Below the pieces are notes generated by a model. It searched no databases. It had not been told where the DNA came from and worked only from the letters and a program-made list of their open reading frames with translations. This document shows positions 1 to 11,879 of a DNA stretch of 64,000 nucleotides, piece by piece; positions within the stretch are counted from its first letter, which is position 1, and every line of letters starts with the position of its first letter. Position numbers and translations under genes: made by a program. The stretch is from Rhytidiadelphus loreus (lineage: Eukaryota > Streptophyta > Bryopsida > Hypnales > Hylocomiaceae): positions 74,419,093-74,483,092 of the forward strand of contig OX344763.1 of the NCBI GenBank assembly GCA_947034895.1. Direction: 5' to 3'.

Positions 1-1374
1 TGTCCCGGACAACCTTACGCTGCTCCGGCTCATTTGGTCCGCAGCTTCCCGAGCTCCTACCAGAATCGTCTCCAACTTCTCGGAGAAGTCTGACAGAATC
101 CGGACCATCCGGGAACCGGATGGCTTCTTGTCCGCTAGCCACCCTTCATCAAACAGCTTCGCCTTCGCTAATACCATTCCGGACTCCCCGAACGTTTCGG
201 TCATGAGCTTTGCTGTCTTCTGGGTCGCATCCACCATCTCCCTCGTGGCGGTCATGTCTTCCTTGAAGGTGGCAATCTCCCCCTTCAGCATGTTGACTTC
301 ATTTTGTAGTCGACCATTGTCAGCCCTCAGCTTCCGGTCCTCGTCCGGATTGCTGATAAGGTCCACTATTACCTTGGGTAGCTGGCGATCCGGTGATACT
401 CCTGCCAACTTCCCGATCTTCTCGAGTGTAATCCGCTTACACTCCCAGTCCACACGGATGTCAGCGATGGCTATCACTAGAGTGTTGAAGAGGTTAGTCG
501 AGCTACCTTCTCCGGTTACCGGTCTCTTTTCCGGTTTCCGTTCCGGTTCTGTTGTCTCCCGGGTCGGTGTACCTCTTCCGTGTGGAGGCATCGTCTTCTG
601 CCTCTTCACCCGCTTCAACTGCTCATCCTCGTCCTCCGTGTCTTCTTCTTCAGTTTCCGTCCCTTCGTCTTCCAGTTCTTTGTCGGTCTCCGACTCCCCG
701 TACTTCAGGATGGACTCTTGAGCTCTCCAGGTCTTCTCCTCCGTCTCCGTCAAGACCTGATCATGGTGATACAAGTGAAGGAGATAGGGAGAGAGAGGTG
801 TTGGCCTACTCTTCCCTATCCGGGGTACCAGACTGTTCACCAGGTCACTTAGTACCCGGGCCCAATCCATCTTTCACTGACCGGAAAGCGCACTGAAGAT
901 TGTATTTCCGAGGGTCACTGTTACCCTCGTCGGCCGCTCCGGATGGAATATCGGAATCAGGAACTTGAGTAGGTTCCGGTTCCGCTCATCCATGCAATCG
1001 TCCACCGCAAATCCGTCCTTCGGGTTGGCTGGTTCCGCAAACTTCCCCTTAATGTACTCGTCCTTCCGGCTGGCGGTACCCAAACCCCCTGACCGGAAAC
1101 CGTATACTTCCCTCCACTTGTCTTCCGTCCAGCGGCCTGGGTTGCCTCTGACGGTGTTGTCGAAGGCATTCGAGACTTTCCCCAATATCTCCCGAACTAC
1201 CTTCTCCTCTTTAAACCCCCAGGGTTTATCTATCAGACCCGCACAGTCCAAAGTGACGAGATCCTCCATGAGAGCGGCCTTTTTCGGTTCCCGTGCGGGG
1301 ATGACCGGAATCACCTTCTTTAGTTTGATCTCCGCCGTGGCTATGCTCTGTCGGGGCCTACGTAACTAAGGCAT
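1..1374 (-). pseudogene. Ty3/gypsy gag-like gene, decayed, runs off the left edge
   Basis: The gene reads from an ATG at 1372-1374 leftward and leaves the window. The first ~145 residues form a conserved domain (CAGL, KPW, TVRGNPG and EVYGF motifs) also found in the decayed gene at 23.9-25.6 kb. A long acidic stretch then leads into a coiled coil, visible on the minus strand at 1-700. No CCHC knuckle is visible before the edge. I call it gag-like because it follows an LTR, not because I recognise the fold. Two in-frame stops break it: TAG at 1366-1368 and TGA at 874-876. Both sit where the frame is otherwise continuous and fit CAG and CGA codons after C-to-T change. Confidence 0.5.
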
Positions 1375-1379
1375 GGACG

Positions 1380-1920
1380 CACTCCGCTCAAAAACTCTTA
1401 CCGATTCTACCTTCCTTTCCACTCCTAGCCGCACGTCCCGTATCTCCCTTTCCCTCACAGCGCATAACCGGAAAGCGACAACTTTGCAACTGCGGATTTC
1501 CAACCCCGCAGCGCACAAAAACAACAGTCAATAGTTTCACTCTTCCTCACAGATTTGACAAAAACACCCACTGGACAGCACAACAACAGCTCCAACAGCG
1601 AGAGGGCTCCTATACACAGGGTTTGAAAAAGGGGAACTAACTGGTAGGGCGCTCCCTTATATACTGCCAGCGCCGCCACATTAGGTCATCATTAACTAAT
1701 CCGGTTACCCTAATCCGGTTAACCTAATCTAATCCGGTCAGAATTATTCTGGTCCCGAACTATTCCGGTTCAGACTTATTATCTGGTTAGCTACCTTATT
1801 TCATTCCTGTCCTAAATTCCGGTCCTTATTTATCTGTAAACTGGAGAGGAGTTCCTACCAAGAACTTCTGATCCAAATTTTTAGATAACTTAAGAAAAAA
1901 ACAAAAATCACGTTGCGACA
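1380..1920 (-). repeat. LTR of a Ty3/gypsy element
   Basis: On the minus strand the segment begins TGTCGCAACG at 1920, directly after a purine-rich tract (1921-1935), as expected for the start of a 3' LTR. It contains a TATA box and ends just before the gag-like ATG. The right boundary is clear; the left boundary is estimated because no primer-binding site is obvious. A similar LTR beginning TGTCG lies at about 25640-26035. Confidence 0.5.
1654..1664 (-). promoter_or_regulatory. LTR TATA box
   Basis: TATATAAGGG reads on the minus strand inside the LTR, about 290 bases upstream of the gag-like ATG. The second LTR has TATATAAAT in the matching place (25712-25720). Confidence 0.45.
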
Positions 1921-1935
1921 TTACCCCCTCTTCAT
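1921..1935 (-). other. Polypurine tract
   Basis: GAAGAGGGGGTAA on the minus strand lies between the end of pol (1957) and the LTR start (1920). This is the usual position of the plus-strand primer of an LTR retrotransposon. Confidence 0.5.
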
Positions 1936-1956
1936 TTGTGAGCGTCCCCGCGAACA

Positions 1957-3870
1957 TTATTGAGAGTCATCTGATGAAGAAGCTACAATATACTTCTTCA
2001 CCCTTGATCCATTCATCCGAGTATCCAGCCACTGTCCTTGCAGATTTTCAAGCTACCAAGATCCATTTTGAAAAAGCTGATTGACCCGGAAAGGTCCCAT
2101 CCATCTAGTATGAGGTTTACATGGAAAATCCTTGTGTCGGTTGTCGTAAAGGAGTATCAGTCCTCCTTCCCATACACCGTGATCCGCTAGAAGTTTCCGG
2201 TCGTAATTTTCTTTCCGTTTTTGCTGCACTCCCAGGGTTCTCTCCAAAGCTTCATTCCGGTTCTCTTCCAATTCTTCAATGGCAAGCAGTCGTGGAAGTG
2301 TGTCTATTCTTGATTCCGCATTCGGTTTGCTAGAACCCGGAATGTTTCCACCTCTAACTCCACTCCATGAACTGCTTCTTGTCCAAATACTAAAAAGTAC
2401 GGTGTCTTTCCGGTTGTCATCTTCTTGGTGGTGTTGTATGCATGGACCGCCGAAGGTAGTTTCCGGTCCCAATCTGTCTTGTGAGCGGAAACCATCTTGT
2501 TCAAGATCTTACCAATAATTCCGTTGGCACGCTCCGTCAATCCATTCGCCTTCGGGTTGTATGGAGTCGTCTTCCGGTGTTTGATAAGATACTTGTTAGT
2601 TAGGTCAACAATGACATCATTGAGAAAATGAGTTCCCCGGTCACTGACTAATTCCAGTGGGTGTCCAAACCGCATGAGGATATCTTCAAACAAAAAGTTT
2701 GCTGAAGTTTCCGCATTGTTCTTCCGTGTTGCTTTGGCCTCCACCCATTTAGTCGCATAATTCGTGGCTAGAATGATGTACCTCTTTTTCCGTTTGCTGA
2801 CCGGAAAAATTGGTCCAATAAAATCTATCCCCCATTTCTCAAATGGTGCTAAAGGAATGATTGGAATAAGCGGCCAATGATTCCGGAAGGATGGCGCTCC
2901 TGTCCGTTGGCACTGATCACAACTCCGTACAAAATTCCTAACATCTCGATGTAGGTACGGCCACCAATATCCGGCTGATCGGATCCGGTTTACTGTACTA
3001 ACAAAGGCAAAGTGCCCTCCCGAACTTCCGGAATGAAGGGCTTGAATCACCTTCTTCCGGTCCGGAGGCTCTAAGCACCTCCTGAGAATGTCATTTGCTC
3101 CTAACTTAAAGAGGACTCCCCTTATCAAAGTATAAGGAGCCACCTTTCTTTGAAATATCTCTTTTTCCTCTATACTCATCTGTTCCGGATATCTAGATTG
3201 TACCAAGTAGTCTATGATATCCTGAAATTCGGAAACAGATTCTGTACTGAGATGAAAGACTTCTGTCAAAATAGAATCCGGATTTCCTTCTATTACCGGA
3301 TTCGGTAAGGGATCAGGAAATTCATCCGGAAACTCAGCAGAAATATCCGCTATGGATTTCTGTCCTCTTTGTCTGGACAGATAATCCGCGTTTACATTTG
3401 CTTTACCGGATTTCACTACAACTTCATAGTCAAATTCCTGTAAAAGCAAAATCCATCTAGCAATCCGGCTAGACAAATCCGGTTTGTTTACAAGGTACTT
3501 TAAAGAATCATGATCCGTGTGAAAAATTACCTTGTATCCAAGTAAATAGTGGCGGAACTTCTTACACGAGTAGACCACCGCCAACGCCTCTCGTTTTGTG
3601 GTTGTGTAATTTCGTTCTGCTATACTCATCTGTCTGCTAGCGTAGTAAACCGGATTCTCTTGCTTCTCTTCATCATACTGCCAAAGAATCGATCCCAGAC
3701 ACGAACCAAATGCATCAATGGTAACATAGAATTCTTTCGTCCAATCCGGAACAGAAAGGATCGGCGCTTTGGACAACTGAGTCTTCAGATCTTCGAAGGC
3801 CTCCTATCGTCTTCCGGTCCAAACAAATTCCGTATCTTTCTTTAAAAGTTCCGTAAGTGGAAATGCACCC
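1957..3870 (-). pseudogene. Ty3/gypsy pol remnant: RNase H and integrase
   Basis: The minus strand encodes the last residues of reverse transcriptase, then RNase H (ATIDA-like start YVTIDAFGS, TDHDSL, ADYLSR), then integrase. Integrase shows an H-H-CDQCQ zinc region, the catalytic Asp in WGIDFIGP, Asp in SDRGTHF and Glu in TERANGI, followed by the usual C-terminal NGSW...NGSRVKKY stretch. Most of reverse transcriptase and the protease are missing upstream of about 3870, so the copy is 5'-truncated. It is broken by TAG at 3804-3806, a 1-nt frameshift near 2310 and TAG at 2053-2055. The frame then closes with TAA at 1957-1959 next to the polypurine tract. CCGG tetranucleotides are unusually frequent in coding and flanking parts. 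Confidence 0.85.
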
Positions 3871-3945
3871 TAGTTGGTGGGCACTTTTTGGACTTTCGAT
3901 GGCTCCTTCAGTTGAAGGAGAAAGCAAACAGCGTGAAGGAACCCC

Positions 3946-4275
3946 CGTTGGACAGGGTGAGTTTTCTCACTTCCGCATATTGTCTAGGTTTATAATTCCG
4001 GGTTGTGGGTCACAATTACAATAGAAGCGTTTGAATCTTGATGCCCTTCCTTACAGTTATAGTGAGTGCCTTGAATTTCTGTCTCTGTTGCTTTGGTCAC
4101 GGTGAGTTTTGTTGGACAGGGTGAGTTATCTCACTTGCCGCGTATTGTCTAGGTTTATAATTCCGGGTTTAAGGTCACAATTACAATTAAAGCAAAAGAA
4201 TCTTGATGTCCTACCTTATAGTTACAATGCCTTGAATTTCCTTCTCTGCTGCATTGGTCATGATGAGTTTGGTTC
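3946..4275. repeat. Tandem duplication of about 164 bp
   Basis: Two diverged copies (from about 3946 and 4111) share GTTGGACAGGGTGAGTT, TATTGTCTAGGTTTATAA and CTTGATG blocks in the same order. No coding potential is apparent. Confidence 0.7.
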
Positions 4276-4679
4276 TAGTCACTTAGGGATGGGTTGGAGT
4301 GTTTAGGCACTCTTTAAATTTGCTTTACTACCTACAATTATAGTTGAAGTTCATGAATGATGTAGAACTTTCCTAGGGGGTAACTTGAGTTTAGGGTGTT
4401 GCGCCTTGAAGTACCATCTGCACGGTGAGAGTACATCAGTAGTTTAGGAACTTGCTAATGGTGGCAGAAGTTGCTTGAAACTGGTATACGTCTCGTTTTG
4501 GGCAACCAAGTACTTTCAGTTTATTGACATGGACTAATGCGTAGGATGCTAGTGATTTTCAGGAACACCAAGCACTTCATGGGTAATCATGATCTTTGTA
4601 ATGGCTTACTGTCACTACTAGGCAACCGGGATCTTTCTAATGGTATTCTGTTACTCCTAGGAGTAACATGCATTTAGGG

Positions 4680-5060
4680 GTGATTGTGTTAGAATTCAAG
4701 CCACGTTGGGTGACTTGTGAGAATTATAGGTGACTACTGAGGCCATGCTAGGTGACTTGTGAGAATTACGGGTGACTACTAAGGCCACGGCGCCACCCTG
4801 GGTGACTTCTGAGAATTACGGGTGACTATAAGGGATTTTCTAATGGGTTCAGTTGATTGTAAGAGTGTTCTAGTAACATTTTGGGTGATGCTAGGGATTA
4901 TCTAATGGGTTGAACTGACTTGACGCTTGTTGGTTTCATTTCGGATGACTATAGGAGACTTTCCACTGGGTTTAAGTGATTCTATTCGATTCAAGTGACT
5001 CTAAACATGTGCTACTTGCATTTTAACGTTGACTCAAAGGGACTGTCTAATGTGTTCAAG
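4680..5060. repeat. Degenerate GGTGACT tandem repeats
   Basis: Repeated blocks such as GGTGACTTGTGAGAATTA followed by GGTGACTACT occur at about 4708, 4749 and 4800. More degenerate GTGACT units continue to about 5060. The neighbouring 4276-4680 and 5061-5300 hold no feature I can support. Confidence 0.5.
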
Positions 5061-5300
5061 TGACTTTGAGGGTGTGGGGTTATGTGCACGTAATTACATG
5101 AACATTCAAGTTTGTTTGATGAGTATCGGAGAGTACATGTGACAATTTTGTGAATTTGAGAGACCTTGTCATTTTTTGAGATGACTTTCAGATAGTGTAT
5201 GTTTGTTTAGGTGTCATTCTTAGGCTTCCACTTCCTTTTGACTTACATGTATCCCTTCCAATGAGCGTTGCTCTTATATTCTTGAATTTCATTTCTTCTG

Positions 5301-5837
5301 ATGAAGGTGTCTTTGGGTGGTTTGTGTGCATGTTTAGAGACCATGACGCCGTCTACATCTGTGTCCATACAACAAACATTGAGGCAGGCACGATCTGTCA
5401 CTGTGAGTCCATCGGTGGGCAGCAGGGTGTTGGATGTGAACACCACCTCATTTGGTCCCATAAATCCCACATCGCCGAATAAGAAGCGCAAAGACGGTGG
5501 GCAAATGCAGGGGAAATTAGATCTTATAGCCACATTGCTTGCATCAAGTGAGAAGAAAAGAAAAGGGTCTGTGAAGAAATGTCTTTCACTGACAATAGAG
5601 GTTGTTGCAAAAGAATTGGAGTACGGTTCTGTCGAGGGGAGCTCCGAGGAGGACTTGTCTGAAGAAAAGCAGGAACAACGATCGCCAAACACCGAAGACC
5701 CAGCATCGGGGAAATGCAAGTCTTTTGGTGGGTTTGATGGGCGTGAGACTCGGAGAGGTACAAAGAAAAAGAAAAGCCTGCTTTCTTTGTCGGAACCTGG
5801 GGATTACTATTTTGCGTGCGTAGAGATGCGAGCGTAG
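5301..5837 (+). CDS. Hypothetical basic/acidic nuclear-type protein or exon
   Basis: This is an open frame of up to 178 codons; a second ATG at 5343 may be the real start. The middle has a Lys-rich patch (NKKRK) and a serine/glutamate-rich stretch, then another basic patch (TKKKK) near the end. The composition is that of a disordered nuclear protein rather than random translation. I recognise no domain. It may be an exon of a larger gene or part of the neighbouring MULE, which lies on the other strand. Confidence is limited by the absence of any homologue in the window. Confidence 0.35.
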   Translation: MKVSLGGLCACLETMTPSTSVSIQQTLRQARSVTVSPSVGSRVLDVNTTSFGPINPTSPNKKRKDGGQMQGKLDLIATLLASSEKKRKGSVKKCLSLTIEVVAKELEYGSVEGSSEEDLSEEKQEQRSPNTEDPASGKCKSFGGFDGRETRRGTKKKKSLLSLSEPGDYYFACVEMRA

Positions 5838-6476
5838 AGCGTAGAATGTAGATTTGCGAGCGTAGAGCGCTAGAAGTTAGAAATTTTCTGGAATGTGTGC
5901 GATAAAGTAAAAGTTATAGAACATTTTAAGGGTGGATACACTTGAAATTTATAATAATGATGGACCTATGACCGTGGAGTAGGTTGTAGGAATATGGTGT
6001 AGAGGAGTTTTTTTGGTCAGTACACATACCATCAAGAAGACGGAAGTCGCAAGTATCGGTCACAGGGTCCTATAACCGTGGTGATAGGGGTTAGAAGAGG
6101 GGAGAAGATATAATATCTATGGTTTACAATTGTAGAGAAAAGAATAGTGGAAGGAAAGCCGAGTGAGAGTGACAAGGTCTTATTGAGGGGATTGCAAAAG
6201 TTAGGGAGAGTTTGTGATGGGTAACGAACGCGGAGGAGTGAGAGAGAGCAGCTATTGTGGTGGTAGAGGAACAGATTTTTGGTGGTTCAGGGTTTTAGGG
6301 TGATTCCGAAACACTTGGAATGCAGAGGAAGTTTGCCCCGACAGCAAAATGGGTTTAGGGATTCAAACAACAAAAACTGCGTGCACAAACTCTGGCGGTG
6401 GCCATTTAAGTCTCACCACCTTCTCTTTAAAATAGTGGAGAGGATCACATTGCAGTAATAGGACTATTCATGCTCG

Positions 6477-9190
6477 CTATGCACCGTAGTGTTTCAGTAG
6501 CAGAATTTGTAGAACCTGTTTTATCTCAATCCAGCTAAAACTCGGAGCGTGCGTAAAGATATTGACCTCAGGATCTAACCCACAAACAATGACGAATATG
6601 TAGTACAGGTGCTTACAATACGTCCATGCTCCTCGCTTGCCCAGTGACTTTTGTGACATGTCTTTGAACGCTAGGCAGTCGCAGCTTGGAAACTGACCAA
6701 TCATTAGCAAATACCTAGATACCTTAGAAATATTTCTAGACTCCAATGTAACAATGCAGCTGAGAGCTGGAGGAGGAACCATTAGAATACTGCAGATCTC
6801 CCCGACAATAGACAAAGAAGAAGCGCAGTTGTTGTGGTGCTTCTTAGTTGGAGCGACAGGGTTCCTCCGAATGTTCTTCCCGTACCGCTTGGTGGGATGA
6901 TTTGAAGGATTTGGAGGAGGAGGATAGTCGCCCAGAAATGGCTTCTCCAAACAGCTTACGAGGGGATAGCTTGACACGCTCCATAAGGTGGAATCCGGCA
7001 TTTTCGAGACTTAGAATCTCTTTCCTTGTCAAGTTTGTGCCCATTTTAACAGGCCAAACATCAGGGACGATAGGTTTAGAAACTACCCATTTCCGGCGTG
7101 TTTCATTGACAGAGCGATTGATGTCATCATTGCAAAAGAAGAACTGCATTTTCTCCAATCTAACCTTCTTGTAATTGTCCATCAATCCGGTGTAAGTAGG
7201 GGCAGTTGTACTTCGATTGTCCTGCACAATCCTAGCCACGCATTTCTTTTTGGTCTTCACCTGCATAGCAAAGCAAGCCTTTACAAACGTCCTCGGGAGT
7301 CTCGCAATATGCCATTGCTGCTCATTGCAAACAGTCTCCTGAACTGATTTGACATGCATTGCCGGAGAATGAGTCAATGGTGACTTTAGTAAGGGAGCAG
7401 TGCCTTCTCCTAGGCCAAGTTCGAATTCTGATGGTAGATCCTCAACAGTGATATCAACAATCTCCGGATCGAGTCGTTGGGCCTTGTGCCTTGGGCGGGA
7501 GACATTGATCTTGTCAAGGCGGTGCGAGTCGAATTGTGATCCCAGAGGGAGATCTGCCTTTCGCTTTAAGGAAACGAAAACTTCCTTCCCCTGCAGATGA
7601 GGATCACGTGTGCAGAAGACCTCAACATTAGGCATATTGGCGAGGGCAACATGAAGAACCTTTGAATTTCCGGAGCGTTGAGCAGTGCGTTGGGTTGTAC
7701 GAAGACAGAGTTCTTCTTTCGATGGCCTAGTACCTGGCTTCCCACCCTTGAGGAATTGGTAGTAAGAAACAACCTGCATGAATGCTCTGACCATGTCATT
7801 GACGGAAGCAACGTATAGATCATTCCCTCTTTTGCCTGATTGTTGCAACCACTTGTTGTGGACTGACTCTACCAAATTACATGATGGCATCTCGGCCAAC
7901 TCGGTTGGTGAAAGGTCCTGCACGCAATCCTACATGATGAGTGTTGAAACGAAGAACAAGAATACGAAACATTAGGTGAATGGAGAAGAAGAGAAGTAGG
8001 AACTGTCACAAGTATGGAGTAGTGCCGATATCGCCATGATGATTGCATGGTGGGCAAAACGAAGAGAAGAACCAACTGAAGCTTGCACTTACCAATTCCA
8101 TGAACCCTCCCCATTGCCGGTATCTAAAATGCCAGAATGCTAGCCATAAGTCGAGTCTTGGAAGTCCTTCATCAGTTGAAGCTTTAGATGATAACCACCA
8201 TGCACGGACGGCCAAATACCTACTCTGAGCCTCTTCTAATGATGCAGAGTTCTTATACTGTTTATAGAGGCGTCGATGTTGATTCTGTAGGTCTGCTCTG
8301 ATATCTGCCTTGGTGTGTTTCTCCAATGATTGAGTCCAGTGGAAAAGGCAAGTCCTTTCGCGGTTGACCATGGGGATTGTTGAGTCACCAGAGCCATACA
8401 CAATACAAACAACATTCCAATTTGCTTGTGCACTATCCACCATGAACCCTTTGAAATTTGGATTAGTAATATCATGTTTAGAAGACACAACATTCAGATT
8501 CTTCCAGAACACTTGCTGAGCTGCCACATCTTTAGATTGCATATTGTAAACAGCAATAGTCATGACTCGGCAGTATATAGAATCATACACGTGACAAGCC
8601 ATTGTGGTCCATGACTTCACCCGTTTGACATGGTCGAACATCATCCATGCATTTTCCAAATCACCTCCAGGTTGCATACGCCTAACCAAGTCAACCCCAC
8701 TTTCGGCGCCCACTTCCACCATTTTGAAAATGAAGACCTTGTTAGAGTCCGCTCCTTGTCCCGGAAACCTGTTCTCCTGGATGAAGGCCCAGTTGCTAGA
8801 CCCTCTCAGTTTAGTGATGCTATCGAGGACTCCAAAACGACGGAGGTATCGGAAAGTGGTGACTTGGTTTCGAATACTCAGGGATGACATTTGCTTAAAT
8901 TTGTCTAGGACAGGGATTAGTTCCTCGATTGCCAAAGTCTTTTGAGGCACACCATCCGGACACAAAAGAATTTCGCCTAGGTACTCCTTAGTCGCCTCCT
9001 GGACAATGGCAGAGTTTGTTGCCAAGGGAGTCCTTTCTACATGTTCGCCAATCAGACTACGGAGTTTGGAATTTGACTCTCGATAATTTCCTTGTCTCAC
9101 AGGATGTGAATGGAATCCAAGATGAATACATGCACGGGTCATGTGACTTGGGCCGTAAACATAATATATCTTTGCAGGGCAGCTATCTAG
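6477..9190 (-). pseudogene. MULE transposase gene, 3' part
   Basis: Reading leftward from the CACTA insertion, the frame carries a MULE-like transposase core, including the motif CLFHWTQSLEKHT. It continues to a GT-AG intron at 7930-8092 (donor GTAAGT, acceptor TGTAG), then a second exon with SCNLVESVHNKW. In another frame, about 6500-6750, there is a SWIM-type zinc finger pattern, C-x-C followed after 18 residues by C-x-H (CDC...CKH). SWIM fingers typically follow the catalytic core in MULEs. The change of frame near 6850 is either an unrecognised intron or a frameshift. The 5' part of the gene continues at 12684-13684, beyond the inserted CACTA element. Confidence 0.6.
7930..8092 (-). other. 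GT-AG intron in the MULE gene
   Basis: The donor GTAAGT (8087-8092) and the acceptor ending TGTAG (7930 side) join two frames that are otherwise open and continuous in phase. The intron is 163 bp. Confidence 0.6.
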
Positions 9191-9505
9191 CACTAGTAGA
9201 AAATTCAGCGTCCAACTTCACAAAAAAGTGTTGATTCGGACAAAATAGTTTGTGTTGATTTGGACCTGTTGATTTGGACAAAAATCAACAAGTTTTTGTT
9301 GATTTGGACAAAATTCTAGCTAAAACTTGTTGATTTGGACAAAAATTGCAACTAAAACTTGTTGATTTGTACATAATTTTCAACAAAAATTTGTTAATTT
9401 TTTTTCAATTTTTTAATTTTGAAAAAAAAAAAATTTTAAATTGCCGTGCGGGCGCCACGTGGCACCGCCACGTGGGCAGCGCCTAGGTGGCACCCCACGC
9501 GGGCG

Positions 9506-9574
9506 GGGTGCAATGGGGTTTGAACCTTGCACCCCTTGGCTAGGAGTGCAAGGTCTTACCCATTGCACCATGCG
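9506..9574 (-). ncRNA. tRNA-like module inside CACTA 1
   Basis: On the minus strand the segment has an A-box-like TGGTGCAATGGG and a B-box-like GGTTCAAACCCC. Its ends, GGTGCAATGGG and CCCATTGCACC, can pair as an acceptor-like stem. I see no proper cloverleaf with a normal anticodon arm, so it is a tRNA-derived relic or SINE head rather than a working tRNA gene. Confidence 0.5.
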
Positions 9575-9645
9575 AAATAATACATGACCATAAGGGGGAA
9601 AAAAAGTTTTTTATTTCGGTTTTCAAATTTTGGTCATTTTTGGTT

Positions 9646-10005
9646 TAATTCAGCAGACTTTGGAGGCTAATTTCTCATAGTATAGTACCTTTTTTCAAAA
9701 AACTTCAAACTAGTAAAATTTGAAAGATCAATTAAACTTTCATCTCCAAAAATCCGTTTGTGATTTTGAGTTTTCAGTAAAAAGTTATGGGCAAAATTCA
9801 GAGAGGGTTTGGAATGAAATTATTTTTTGATATTTACAAACACTCTCTCTGAATTTTGCCCATAACTTTTTATTGAAGACTCAAAATCACAAAAGGATTT
9901 TTGGAGATGAAAGTTTACTTGATCTTCCAACTTTTACTAGTTTGAAGTTTTTTGAAAAAAAAGACTGTACTATGCAAAAACAGCCTCCAAAGTCTGCTGA
10001 ATTGA
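9646..10005. repeat. 360-bp foldback palindrome 1
   Basis: The sequence starts AATTCAGCAGACTTTGGAGGC and ends with its reverse complement. The arms match over almost their whole length (for example TTATGGGCAAAATTCAGAGA against TCTGAATTTTGCCCATAA), with a short AT-rich loop near 9825. A transcript would form a hairpin of about 160 bp. Two related palindromes lie in CACTA 2. Confidence 0.85.
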
Positions 10006-10379
10006 AAAAAGACTGAATTGTGAGTTAAGTAGTTAATAGAAAATATTTCTATTGCTTATACAATGTCAAACTTGGTGGTTTAAAAATTTTCCACATGAAA
10101 TTTTAGTGTTAAAAACTTCAATTCAATTAAAGATATTTTAAATATTTGGCAAACATTTTACTAGGAGGTGGTTTGGACACAATTCCTATTCAAGTTTTTT
10201 GTAATGTAGAACATACAATTTGAATAGCTCTAAATTAGAATTTGGAAATTGCTCATCTAGAATTTAAATATTTAAAAAATTTTGTGTTCAAGAATTGTGT
10301 TGAAAGTTTAGAATTAAATTTTGTTTTTTTAAAAACACGCTTGATTTTCATTTTTTTTTAAATTATTAAGTAGAAGCAA

Positions 10380-10915
10380 GTTCAAGATTGAAAGAAAAAC
10401 TAAAGCGTTAATAGCTCTAAAATGGAATTGAAATACAATAATGTCAACGGTGAGATTGTTCTAAATAGGAAACTTAAAGTTGTTAAACATTTTCTTTTGA
10501 AAAATTGTGAGAATTGCATCCAAAATTGCATCCAATAAGTTATTTTTTCAAGAAGATGTTCAAATTGCCCGAAAAACAAAATTGTTTTTAACTTTCATAG
10601 TACTAATCAAATGGAATGAATAAAAGCTTCACATGTAGACAAAAATATGATTTTCAAGAAGGAAAAAATTAAAAAATTAATTTCAAATTTCTGTACATTT
10701 CTTATTCTGCCTAGTGACGTGAAATTTATGGTTAAGATGCCATAACTTTTGCTCCCGAGCACCAACTGAAATAAAATCTATATTACCACAAAGCTAATAA
10801 GTTTTTCTATCTTATGAGGAGGTTTCAAAAAGTTTAACTAAAAATTAAGATCATACAAACTTGCCCGAAATCCATTTTGTCCACCGAGGGGACAATGGTC
10901 CTTTAGGGGTCAGAA
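10380..10915 (+). repeat. Dispersed repeat family R, copy 1
   Basis: It shares ordered blocks with 43958-44330 (inverted) and 61110-61655 (direct): AAGAAAAACTAAA, CAACGGTGAGATTGTT, ATGTAGACAAAAA, CATAACTTTTGCTCC, CAAAGCTAATAAG and GGGGACAATGG. It is non-coding. Confidence 0.75.
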
Positions 10916-11879
10916 AAATTTAAATTTAAATTTAAACCTCTAAAGAACAAAGTAGAATTTTTTGACAATATTTCTAGTGTTTTTATTCATGTATTTAGAA
11001 ATTGATTTCCCTTTTTTTTCCTTTAAAATTTTACACAACATGTGGTGAAGGGATAGTTTGAAGGACTCACAATTTTTATAACTTTTGATTACATCATGAG
11101 AAAGTTATTGTATGATGTATAGATTTTCTAGATATGTATGCATGTTAGCCAAGTAGATTTGAATGTATTTTTCAAATAAATAGGAATTTCAAATTAGTTT
11201 CTAAAATAGGATGCAAATAGAATTTCAAATTAGTTTCTAAATAGGATGCAAATTTTTGACTACAACATGTACATTAGTACATTACAACCATTAGGTTTGG
11301 AAATCTTTAGTTTCATTACTAGAATTCTTTTCATTGAATGTTGTAAATCAATCTCTATTTATATCCACTTATTATTTTCTCCAAGCATGAATATAAAATA
11401 TTTTTTGTTGCAATTTTTAATATAGATTCTTTAACATATTTTTTTAGCATATGATGGAAAATTACAAATTGTAGAATTGATATGTATCTAAATTTTTCAA
11501 ATAAAATTTTGGAAAAATGAAATATAATCATTTGGTATGAATGAAACATTATTTTTTTTAAATCCAAGCATCATGATGTTGCAATTGGTGAAGTTTTTTA
11601 TTTCACAATTTCAAGATGGAAAATAGGTCAAAATAATTATAAGTTAGATCATTTAGTTAAATCTATTGAAAAAATAAATACAAATGAAGATTTAAGCCTT
11701 CTTTGAAGACTAATATTTAGAAGCAATTACGGGCCTTTCATATGTTAAAAACCTTGATACAACCAAAGTTGAATTACATTATGAATTTAATTAGAACTTC
11801 AATCAAATTCAAAATATAATTGAAAATAAAATACGATTTGAACTCTAAATTCATAATTTTTGAAAAATTCTTAAAGATT

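Noticed and set aside
128..721. Serine-rich protein on the plus strand
   Set aside because: It is the antisense shadow of the gag-like gene; the minus strand has the consistent acidic/coiled-coil composition and a homologue at 24-25 kb.
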